From positions 1 to 12,648 of the forward strand of contig CAZFKU010000042.1 of assembly GCA_964518835.1 (NCBI GenBank): DNA of 12,648 nt, given 5' to 3'. Below the pieces are notes generated by a model. It saw only the letters and a program-made list of their open reading frames with translations. It did no database searches and was not told the origin of the DNA. This stretch comes from AB-629-J13 sp964518835. GTDB taxonomy: Bacteria > Fidelibacterota > Marinisomatia > Marinisomatales > AB-629-J13. The number at the start of each line of letters is the position of its first letter. Position 1 is the first letter of the stretch. Below, piece by piece: positions 1-6,882 of the stretch. The position numbers and the translations under genes were made by a program.

Positions 1-709
1 CATCACAATGATCTTCCACATATAACCAATCACGAATATTTTCACCTTTACCATAAACCGGTAACGGTTTTTCGGTGAGACTGTTAATAATCATCAGTGG
101 AATAAGTTTTTCAGGGAACTGATAGGGACCGTAATTGTTGGAACAATTGGTGATCAATACCGGTAATCCAAATGTTCTGTGCCATGCTCTGACCAAATGG
201 TCCGAAGACGCTTTGGATGCAGAGTAAGGTGAACTGGGGTCATAGGGGGTGGTTTCCGTGAACGATCCTGATTCTCCCAGACTGCCAAATACTTCATCAG
301 TGGAAATATGTTGGAACCGAAAATCCATTTGCGATTCATTACTCAATGATTTATGATATCGTAGTGATTCTTCAAGAAGAGTGGATGTCCCAATAATGTT
401 AGTGTTTATGAATTCTGCAGGTCCATCAATGGATCTGTCCACATGGCTTTCAGCAGCAAAATGAATAAGACAATCCGGATTATGATTCTGAAAGATACTG
501 CGAACTAATTTAGAATCAATGATATCTCCTTTGATGAACATATAACGACTGTCAGAATCAAATTCCTTTAAATTTGATGTATTACCTGCATAAGTCAACT
601 TATCTAAATTGATGATATGTTTCACATCAGTTTTTTCAAGTAGGTAACGGATAAAATTGGAACCGATAAACCCGCATCCACCGGTTATAAAAAAAACTTT
701 AGGATTCAT
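1..709 (-). CDS. rfbB: dTDP-glucose 4,6-dehydratase RfbB/RmlB (3' end cut by window edge)
   Basis: RfbB converts dTDP-D-glucose to dTDP-4-keto-6-deoxy-D-glucose in the cytoplasm, the second step to dTDP-L-rhamnose. The reading frame opens with ATG at 709 and runs 236 codons to the left edge without a stop, about two thirds of the usual 330-360 residues. It is an extended short-chain dehydrogenase. The NAD-binding glycine motif GGCGFIG is at residues 10-16, and the nucleotide-sugar region HFAAESHVDRSI is near 83-94. The dehydratase signature TDEVFG starts at 137, with Asp138 and Glu139 as the acid/base pair. The catalytic Tyr162 and Lys166 lie in YSASK. The last visible residues, VEDHCD, match the family's conserved VEDH segment. 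The start lies inside the end of rfbC (11-nt overlap), so the two are probably translationally coupled. No strong ribosome-binding site is visible. Related 4,6-dehydratases look alike, but TDEVFG plus the adjacent rfbC favours RmlB. Confidence 0.95.
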   Translation of the reverse strand, partial: MNPKVFFITGGCGFIGSNFIRYLLEKTDVKHIINLDKLTYAGNTSNLKEFDSDSRYMFIKGDIIDSKLVRSIFQNHNPDCLIHFAAESHVDRSIDGPAEFINTNIIGTSTLLEESLRYHKSLSNESQMDFRFQHISTDEVFGSLGESGSFTETTPYDPSSPYSASKASSDHLVRAWHRTFGLPVLITNCSNNYGPYQFPEKLIPLMIINSLTEKPLPVYGKGENIRDWLYVEDHCD

Positions 710-1256
710 ATTTGGGTAAGTGTTCTTTCTTGATATCTTTCAGGAAAGGAAGTCCTGAATCCTTTTGTGAAACGGTTGGATTCGAAATTCCCCAATCGAT
801 ATCTAACTCAGGATCATCCCAAAAGAGTCCATATTCATCTTCCCGATGATAAATTTGTGTACACTTGTATTGAAAAACAGCAGTATCCGACAATATGGAA
901 TACCCATGGGCAAATCCTTCCGGAATAAACATCATAGCGTGGTTTTCATCTGATAATATTGTACTGTAATGGTCTCCAAAAGTTGGAGAACCCCTGCGGA
1001 TATCCACGGCAACATCAAGGACCTTACCCATAGAAACCCGAACCAGTTTCCCCTGGGGATATTTAAGCTGGAAATGAAGTCCTCTGAGTGTGCCTTTATC
1101 AGATTTTGCTTGATTATCCTGAATAAAGAATGAGGGCAAATCAAATTTTGTCATGATATCACCACGAAAGGATTCTAAAAAATATCCTCGTTCATCTCTA
1201 TGAACCTCAGGATTAATCACCATTAATCCGGGCAGGGATAATTCTTTAATTTCCAT
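699..1256 (-). CDS. rfbC: dTDP-4-dehydrorhamnose 3,5-epimerase RfbC/RmlC
   Basis: RfbC epimerises C3 and C5 of dTDP-4-keto-6-deoxyglucose, the third step to dTDP-L-rhamnose. I chose ATG 1256, giving 185 residues that begin MEIKELSLPGL, the normal length and start for the family. The frame is open upstream to an ATG at 1331, but those 25 extra codons would overlap the conserved end of ugd by 56 nt and have no family counterpart. The RmlC cupin signatures are intact: the DERGYFLESF region at 21-30, RGLHFQ with catalytic His61, the Asp-Val-Asp run at 81-85, GSPTFG at 89-94, FIPEGFAHGY at 110-119, the conserved Tyr136, and a C-terminal SQKD segment with Asp166. It begins 19 nt after the ugd stop and overlaps rfbB by 11 nt. 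No strong Shine-Dalgarno site precedes it. Confidence 0.95.
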   Translation of the reverse strand: MEIKELSLPGLMVINPEVHRDERGYFLESFRGDIMTKFDLPSFFIQDNQAKSDKGTLRGLHFQLKYPQGKLVRVSMGKVLDVAVDIRRGSPTFGDHYSTILSDENHAMMFIPEGFAHGYSILSDTAVFQYKCTQIYHREDEYGLFWDDPELDIDWGISNPTVSQKDSGLPFLKDIKKEHLPKYES

Positions 1257-1275
1257 GGAAAATGGTTTCCAACCT

Positions 1276-2583
1276 TCAGCGGGGTAATCGCCCCACATTA
1301 TCAAATGTAAACCCTGCATTTTGAAATTCATGCATATTTAAAATATTCCTTGTATCAAGAACTACGGGAGATCCCATCAATGTTTTTAGTTTTTCTGTGT
1401 CCATTCCCCTAAATTCATTCCATTCAGTAAAAATGACCATTCCATCCGATTTTGATACTGCATCCTCCCATGAATTTTCATAAGTAATATCTGGAAATAA
1501 CTTTGCAAAATTTGGGATTCCTTCCGGATCATAAGCAGATACTTTTCCACCCTCTTCTAAAATGACTTCTATCATTGGAATAGCAGGGGATTCTCTTATG
1601 TCATCGGTTTCAGGTTTAAAGGTCAGGCCCAAAACAGCAATCTGTTTATCCTTGAAATCCCCCCCAATAAGTAATTTCATTTTTTCGATCATTCTTTTTT
1701 TCTGTAATTCATTCGTTTTAATAGCACCATCGAGTGTACGCATCGGAGTGTTCATCGATTGAGCCAGAGAAGCTAATGCTTTTGTATCTTTGGGGAAACA
1801 GGATCCGCCAAATCCGGGGCCTGCATGGAGAAATTTAGGACTGATCCGTCCATCAATTCCCATAGCCCGGGCGACAATGTGAACATCAGCATTCACTGAT
1901 TCACAAAGATTTGCAATTTCGTTGATATAACTTATTTTCAAAGCTAAAAAAGCATTACTGGCATACTTTATCATTTCTGATGTCTCAATTGTGGTATGAA
2001 GCATTGGAGTTTCATTGATGTAAAGAGGACGGTACACATCCTTCATCACTTCAAATGCCTTTTTGGAAGTTGCTCCCAGAACAACCCTGTCAGGTCTGAG
2101 GAAATCCCCCACTGCTGAGCCTTCTCTCAAAAATTCCGGATTCGAACAATAATCAAAAGATTGTTCCGTTTTCGAGGAAATATTTTTTATGATTTTTTGA
2201 CCGGTACCAATCGGGACAGTACTCTTAGTACAAATAACCTTATAGTCATTTAAATGATCGGCAATAGTGTCTGAAACTGAAAATATTGCGGTTAAATCAG
2301 GGCTGTCGTCAGCAGTTTCCGGTGTCCCTACTGCAATTAAAATAACATCACTATTTTCAATCACTTTTCCAACTTCTGTTGAAAAAACCAAGCGTCCGGC
2401 TTGAACATTTCGTTCAATTAAAGTTTTTAACCCCGGTTCATAAATAGGAATTTTTCCTTTGTTTAGAGAAGAAATTTTCTCTTCAAGTATATCTACACAT
2501 GTAACCTGATGACCAAAGTCTGAAATCCCTGCACCACTCACTAATCCCACATATCCGGTTCCGATTACTGATATACGTTTCAT
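1276..2583 (-). CDS. ugd: UDP-glucose 6-dehydrogenase (Ugd/TuaD family)
   Basis: Ugd oxidises UDP-glucose twice with NAD to UDP-glucuronate, a precursor for acidic surface polysaccharides. The 435-residue length is normal. The Rossmann motif IGTGYVGL is at residues 7-14, followed by Asp31 at the end of the second strand. Further conserved blocks are AVGTPE near 84-89, STVPIGT at 121-127, NPEFLREGSA at 148-157, and the central helix with Lys206 and Asn210. The catalytic Cys262 lies in GPGFGGSCFPKD (255-266). The C-terminal UDP-binding domain contains LGLTFKPETDDIRESPA (318-334) and ends GRLPR, as is usual. All key residues are present, so I expect an active enzyme. GDP-mannose and UDP-ManNAc dehydrogenases share the fold, but the motif wording is typical of UDP-glucose enzymes. 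It starts 33 nt after the vWA gene, with only an A-rich leader and no clear Shine-Dalgarno, and is followed by rfbC. Confidence 0.95.
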   Translation of the reverse strand: MKRISVIGTGYVGLVSGAGISDFGHQVTCVDILEEKISSLNKGKIPIYEPGLKTLIERNVQAGRLVFSTEVGKVIENSDVILIAVGTPETADDSPDLTAIFSVSDTIADHLNDYKVICTKSTVPIGTGQKIIKNISSKTEQSFDYCSNPEFLREGSAVGDFLRPDRVVLGATSKKAFEVMKDVYRPLYINETPMLHTTIETSEMIKYASNAFLALKISYINEIANLCESVNADVHIVARAMGIDGRISPKFLHAGPGFGGSCFPKDTKALASLAQSMNTPMRTLDGAIKTNELQKKRMIEKMKLLIGGDFKDKQIAVLGLTFKPETDDIRESPAIPMIEVILEEGGKVSAYDPEGIPNFAKLFPDITYENSWEDAVSKSDGMVIFTEWNEFRGMDTEKLKTLMGSPVVLDTRNILNMHEFQNAGFTFDNVGRLPR

Positions 2584-2616
2584 TTATTTCTTATTAAAAT
2601 GATTGATATGATAAAA

Positions 2617-4716
2617 TTATAAAAAGCCAAATTTACGACGAATACCCCATTCCATAGATAGAATGGAAATTAAAATAACCACCATCCACCATTTCTCATA
2701 AGGTCGAATTCTATTGGTCTCCGTTGTTAATGAAATTTCTGGATGCAGGTGTGAGATCAAACTATCCATGTGTGCCCAAGGATAATATTCTCCTCCTGTC
2801 TGACCTGAAATGTATTTCAACAATTCCTCATTTAAAAACACTTTATTCAGTTCGACCTGGCTTTCTTCCACATGGAATTTTCCTTTTTGTTCATAAGTAC
2901 CCGATATATCCTGATATTCAACAATGAATTCATTAGTGCCGGGAGAAGACGCCCACAATGCTCCCTCCCATCTTTCCTTCAATGGATTAAACTGCAGTTC
3001 GGTTGAACTAACAATAGAATCATTCACATTAATATAAAATAAAACAGATTCACCTATTGCTGATTCCGAATGACGAACACCGGAAATTTGAATTTCTTCA
3101 CCCTGTTGATAATTGTCTTTATTTAATCTAAAATGGAGAGTTTCATTTCCACCGGTACGTAATAACCAGGAAAATAATCCGCTCAATAATATTTCTGAAA
3201 ACCTCGCTGATTTGGTTGATGTCAAATTATAATGCAATGCGTGAAGGTTTTCAGGAGTCCAAACCGCCATTCGTACATCATTCGTTTCACCAGAAAGAAG
3301 TACAGGGGAATCGAAACTACTTTCAAAAGATGCAAGGGGATGCATTGATGTACCTTGATATGAAATCTGTAAACCCGGTTTGAGTGGTGGAAATTCCAAT
3401 TCTCCCACAATAAAATCAGGATAGATTCCAAAGGATCTTAAAATATTTTCTCCCTTCGAAGTCATAATCCAATTTGTTAATTTATCATCCAATGTCCATT
3501 TAGCATCCCTGATTCCAAAAATTGAATAAACCGAAGAAACAACCCTCTTGTTTATTGAAGGTCCTGCGATCCATGCCAGACTGGAATTTTGTGACCCAAT
3601 TTTTTTCTTTAAAAAGGTATACCACGATTTTGACAAATTGCTGACTGGAAAATTATCTAAAATTATGAGTTCGTATTTTTTCTCCCAAAATGCTTTTAAT
3701 CCGGGATGAAATTTCAATTGATGTTGGATAAAATGATCCAACGATACCCTGGGCATCCTGTGTAATATTTGCTTTAGTACACCGGTATTAAATGAAGGCG
3801 CTCCGGTCAAAATTGCCACATTGTATTGATCCTGTAAAATCGAAATATTGAATGAATGTTGATTATTATCAATGTTCAATTCGTCTTCCAAAGAGGATAT
3901 TTTCATGGTATAGAATGATTCTCCCAGCTGATCTGGATGAAACCTAAATCGAACATTTGTTTGGGACCCGCCCCCTGAAACACGAATAAATTTAGACCCG
4001 ATTAATTTGTTTTTATCATACAGCGATACAGTCAGTCGTTTATTTACCTCTCCCAATGTTTCTACCGTACCAATAATTTCAATACCTTCATTTTTAATTG
4101 CAACAGCAGGAGCATCTACAGATTTTATTGAAACATCCACCCGGGCTGACTTTTCCCCTACACCTAATGAAAAAATTGGAATTGAAACCTCTTTCACTGA
4201 ATGTCTAGGATTAATTCCAAGGGTATTTTGTCCATCTGAAATGAGAATGTACCCCATTAATTTTTCGGGATTTTCATCCTTCGCTATATTGATAATATCT
4301 CCAATGTTTGTGTTGGAACCGGTGGCTGTCAGTTGAATTCCCTCCTCAACCGGATAAACAGATTTATCAAAAAAATAAAGGGAATGATCTATATTCTTTT
4401 CCTCCAGTTTTTTTCTCAGAGATGATAGGTCATTGTTTAACCTGGTCAAAGAATTTCCTTTATGGTAATTCATACTCATTGAATTATCTGTGATAACAGT
4501 TAATTCCTTTGTCTTTTCACCTTGAATGATTTGAGTTATCTTCGGTTGAATTAATCCAATCAATAGAATTAAAACTGTAAATAATCTTAATAATGGTAAT
4601 ATTTTGAATTCATGTGTGGGTTTAAAATAAATGAGGTACCAAATCATTGTTATGATACTTCCCACTATCAAAATCCAAAACCACATATCCGTATGATGGA
4701 GAAATTCAATGGTCAT
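2617..4716 (-). CDS. Membrane protein with von Willebrand A domain, function unknown
   Basis: I do not recognise a named gene. The 699-residue protein has two N-terminal hydrophobic segments (about 12-31 and 39-58) and one near the C terminus (about 676-690) followed by basic residues. This is the layout of BatA/BatB-like and planctomycete vWA membrane proteins. The vWA domain spans roughly 70-190 and has a complete metal site: DNSMS with Asp77, Ser79 and Ser81, a Thr near 136 in the SNTNIGD loop, and Asp161 in ISDGQN. Residues 200-295 look like a beta-rich domain. The part from 298 to about 520 starts with NVAILTGAPSFN and resembles the class I glutamine amidotransferase-like domain of such proteins, but no catalytic Cys-His pair is evident. 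Another beta-rich part covers 525-620. A metal-dependent adhesion or assembly role at the membrane is inferred only. It is preceded by a 168-nt gap and an AAGGGAA ribosome-binding site, and followed by ugd. No MoxR ATPase or DUF58 partner is in the window. Confidence 0.85.
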   Translation of the reverse strand: MTIEFLHHTDMWFWILIVGSIITMIWYLIYFKPTHEFKILPLLRLFTVLILLIGLIQPKITQIIQGEKTKELTVITDNSMSMNYHKGNSLTRLNNDLSSLRKKLEEKNIDHSLYFFDKSVYPVEEGIQLTATGSNTNIGDIINIAKDENPEKLMGYILISDGQNTLGINPRHSVKEVSIPIFSLGVGEKSARVDVSIKSVDAPAVAIKNEGIEIIGTVETLGEVNKRLTVSLYDKNKLIGSKFIRVSGGGSQTNVRFRFHPDQLGESFYTMKISSLEDELNIDNNQHSFNISILQDQYNVAILTGAPSFNTGVLKQILHRMPRVSLDHFIQHQLKFHPGLKAFWEKKYELIILDNFPVSNLSKSWYTFLKKKIGSQNSSLAWIAGPSINKRVVSSVYSIFGIRDAKWTLDDKLTNWIMTSKGENILRSFGIYPDFIVGELEFPPLKPGLQISYQGTSMHPLASFESSFDSPVLLSGETNDVRMAVWTPENLHALHYNLTSTKSARFSEILLSGLFSWLLRTGGNETLHFRLNKDNYQQGEEIQISGVRHSESAIGESVLFYINVNDSIVSSTELQFNPLKERWEGALWASSPGTNEFIVEYQDISGTYEQKGKFHVEESQVELNKVFLNEELLKYISGQTGGEYYPWAHMDSLISHLHPEISLTTETNRIRPYEKWWMVVILISILSMEWGIRRKFGFL

Positions 4717-4884
4717 AAATCAAAGTTCCCTTTTTATTTCAAATGAAACGTTTTTAATGTGGATGAAAAGGAGGCATTTACCACAATACATTTTATATGA
4801 TATTTAAACAATTTGATTAAAATAATTCACCTGGAAATCCACAAACCATTGCACATCAATCACCATAATTCTGAACTGATAATT
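4717..4884. other. Intergenic gap between tsaD and the vWA gene
   Basis: This 168-nt AT-rich stretch is the longest non-coding interval in the window. I find no open frame with coding character and no GC-rich hairpin followed by a T run, so tsaD has no obvious intrinsic terminator here. On the minus strand it holds a weak promoter candidate (4783-4811), a short interrupted palindrome TTTCA-AA-TGAAA at 4737-4748, and a Shine-Dalgarno-like AAGGGAA at 4726-4732 about ten bases before the vWA start codon. Its size suggests that transcription of the vWA-ugd-rfbC-rfbB genes is at least partly separate from tsaD. Confidence 0.6.
4783..4811 (-). promoter_or_regulatory. Weak sigma70-like promoter candidate for the vWA-ugd-rfbC-rfbB genes
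   Basis: On the minus strand TTGTTT (4811-4806) is followed after 17 nt by TATTGT (4788-4783). The spacing is ideal, but the boxes match the sigma70 consensus only 3/6 and 4/6. No good TAnnTTTG element of the Bacteroidota type was found in this gap. It would give a leader of roughly 60-70 nt before the ATG at 4716. In DNA this AT-rich a chance match is quite possible. Confidence 0.25.
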
Positions 4885-5877
4885 TTAAGATAAAGAAAGA
4901 TTTGGGAGAACCGGGAATGCGAGGGAGGAATTTCCCCCTTCAGAAAATTTCAGTTCACCCAAATAAGCCACCATAGCAGCGTTATCCGTACAAAGTGGCA
5001 GGGGTGGAAAATGTACTTTTGCATGGGATAAATATTTTTTTACTGATTCCCTTAATGATTTATTTGCGCTCACACCTCCAGCAATTACACAAGTATTAAT
5101 ACCCGTTAATTTTAGGGCATTTTTTACTTTCGTTATTAATACTTCAACTAAAGCGGATTGATAACTGGCTGCAATGTCACTCATATTATATTCATTTTGA
5201 CTTTCACGCAGATTCCTCATGTAATAAAGAAGGGAGGTTTTCAGTCCACTGAAACTGAATTCTAAATTATTTTCACTCATTAAGGCCCGGGGAAAATCAA
5301 CTGCTTTTGGGTCTCCTCCGGACGCACATTTCTCAATTTCAGGACCGCCGGGATATCCCAATCCCAAAATTCTTGCTCCTTTATCAAATGCCTCTCCCGC
5401 AGCATCATCTCGGGTTTCCCCTAATAAATGAAAATTATTCTGTTCCATTATTTGCCATAATTGTGTATGTCCTCCGGAAACGAGAAGACAGATAAAAGGG
5501 TAAGTTAACGCAGGGTTCCCTAAAAAGTTCGCACCTATATGTGCTTCAAGATGATTGATGGGAATGAGTGGAACATCCAGCCCCAATGAAAGTCCTTTTG
5601 CGAAACAAACTCCTGTAAGCAAAGACCCGGCTAAACCGGGACCCTGTGTTACAGCTATTCCATTTAATTCTGATTTACTAACACCTGCAGTGGTTAAGGC
5701 ATTTTTGACAATGGTATTCAGAAAGTATTCATGTTCCCTGGATGCTAATTCCGGGATAACACCTCCGGAGGTTTTATGAATTTGCTGAGAATGAATGATG
5801 TTTGAAAGGATGTTCCCGTTATGTATGATTGCTGCTGCTGTTTCATCACAGGAAGTTTCAATTCCCAATACACTCAT
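4885..5877 (-). CDS. tsaD: tRNA N6-adenosine threonylcarbamoyltransferase TsaD (Kae1/Qri7/YgjD family)
   Basis: TsaD transfers the threonylcarbamoyl group to A37 of ANN-decoding tRNAs, making t6A, together with TsaB and TsaE and using the product of TsaC/Sua5. The 330-residue ASKHA-fold protein starts MSVLGIETSCDET, the family opening. Other signatures are GGVIPELASREH (38-49), QGPGLAGSLLTG (78-89), the metal-binding NHLEAH with His109 and His113, LVSGGHTQL (132-140), DDAAGEAFDKGAR (157-169), GYPGGPEIEK (174-183), FSFSGLKT (207-214), GGVSANKSLR (267-276) and CTDNAAM with the third metal ligand Asp298. All key residues are present. The start codon overlaps the stop of the YbbR-like gene in an ATGA, implying coupled translation. 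No tsaB, tsaC or tsaE is in the window. Confidence 0.97.
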   Translation of the reverse strand: MSVLGIETSCDETAAAIIHNGNILSNIIHSQQIHKTSGGVIPELASREHEYFLNTIVKNALTTAGVSKSELNGIAVTQGPGLAGSLLTGVCFAKGLSLGLDVPLIPINHLEAHIGANFLGNPALTYPFICLLVSGGHTQLWQIMEQNNFHLLGETRDDAAGEAFDKGARILGLGYPGGPEIEKCASGGDPKAVDFPRALMSENNLEFSFSGLKTSLLYYMRNLRESQNEYNMSDIAASYQSALVEVLITKVKNALKLTGINTCVIAGGVSANKSLRESVKKYLSHAKVHFPPLPLCTDNAAMVAYLGELKFSEGGNSSLAFPVLPNLSLS

Positions 5878-6860
5878 TCTGAATCCCGGGTTACAACCAG
5901 TTCAATGCTCCGTGGGGACAGGTCCTGCCATTCAATTACATCATTAGGTACAACTACAGTCGGTGCATAAAATTGTTTTTTTTGCGACCATTGTTTTTCA
6001 AAATCAACGTAGATAAAAAAATCTTCCGGGTAAATATCCGCAATTCGTGACACACCGCCAACTGCCGTGAGGGAAACAGTCCTTGGATTCACAAATACCC
6101 GTAATCTGTCCGGGACACGGGTTACCTGAACTGGAATATCACTGATAATTCGTTCACTGATCTTTTGTACATCAATTTCATAGGATATGACTTTATCCTT
6201 AAATTCGATTAATCGATGTGGAGTTTGAATGGGTAGGGAACCGTCTCTCACGGGTTCCTTTAATGCTGTAAGTGTTTCTGCTTCTGTAGTCATCCATTGA
6301 AGAGAATCAACCAATTCCCTGGGGCCGGCAACATCAATGATTTTTGGGGAAATGTTAATATCGCCTACTTGTACAAACCCCGGTTCGGATTGGATAACAA
6401 TTTTGGGAATGACAGGTAATGATTTTACAAGATATTCATCCAGACTTATCTGAATTTCAAGAGGATATACAATTTCCAGAAAATCGATTTTCCAGGATGA
6501 AGGAATGACAACTTTATGAGGAAAACGTTCATAATATTCATTTAAGATAAATTTGTATTCCTCAGAAATACGGTCAAGGTCTAAAACCAGTTTATAATCA
6601 TCATAAAAGTCTTTAAGCAGAAATGCTTTCAATAGCTCATGTCCCGTACCCGAAAATCGTGCCTGAACCGTATTGGGAACTTCCTCTTTAAGGGCTTTTT
6701 TTGCACTTATATTCCTGACCTCAAGAGGAATATTCATTATACCGGAATATTCTTCACTGCTGGTCACAAATAACCAGAGAAAAAATCCCAGTCCAAATGA
6801 GCCTAAAAATAAATAATAATTACTGTATTGTTCCCGACTGAATATTGAGTTTTTACCCAA
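5874..6860 (-). CDS. YbbR/CdaR-like repeat protein with N-terminal membrane anchor, TTG start
   Basis: This 328-residue protein has one transmembrane helix (about 15-33, YLFLGSFGLGFFLWLFVTS) followed by an extracytoplasmic region that I read as about three YbbR-type beta repeats (roughly 43-139, 148-233 and 240-325). Typical wording includes IPLEVRNIS, SLPVIPKI, INISPKIIDVAGP, DIPVQV and NPRTVSLTAVGG. In Firmicutes the relative CdaR regulates the diadenylate cyclase CdaA and sits beside it; no cyclase is visible here, so I give no gene symbol. The start is TTG at 6860: an in-frame TGA lies two codons upstream, and the first in-frame ATG (residue 42) would delete the membrane helix. A GGTGA sequence about eight bases upstream could serve as ribosome-binding site. 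It follows rpsA by 22 nt and overlaps tsaD by 4 nt. The family assignment is good; the role is not known. Confidence 0.8.
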   Translation of the reverse strand: MGKNSIFSREQYSNYYLFLGSFGLGFFLWLFVTSSEEYSGIMNIPLEVRNISAKKALKEEVPNTVQARFSGTGHELLKAFLLKDFYDDYKLVLDLDRISEEYKFILNEYYERFPHKVVIPSSWKIDFLEIVYPLEIQISLDEYLVKSLPVIPKIVIQSEPGFVQVGDINISPKIIDVAGPRELVDSLQWMTTEAETLTALKEPVRDGSLPIQTPHRLIEFKDKVISYEIDVQKISERIISDIPVQVTRVPDRLRVFVNPRTVSLTAVGGVSRIADIYPEDFFIYVDFEKQWSQKKQFYAPTVVVPNDVIEWQDLSPRSIELVVTRDSE

Positions 6861-6882
6861 AAATCATCACCACAAAAAATAT

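Noticed and set aside
1257..1331. N-terminal extension of rfbC by 25 codons from an upstream ATG at 1331
   Set aside because: It would overlap the conserved C terminus of ugd by 56 nt, has no counterpart in RmlC proteins, and the ATG at 1256 gives the standard 185-residue enzyme.
4007..4493. Two overlapping open frames on the + strand inside the vWA gene
   Set aside because: They are antisense shadows of a well-supported minus-strand gene, have no recognisable domain, and their composition does not look like real protein.
4716..4885. An intrinsic terminator after tsaD
   Set aside because: The gap was read on both strands and no GC-rich stem followed by a T run is present; only a weak TTTCA/TGAAA interrupted palindrome was found.
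5761..5772. Perfect 12-bp palindrome ACCTCCGGAGGT inside tsaD, containing a full GGAGGT
   Set aside because: It encodes the conserved TSGG residues of TsaD in frame; nothing nearby suggests an operator or an internal start, so codon choice explains it.
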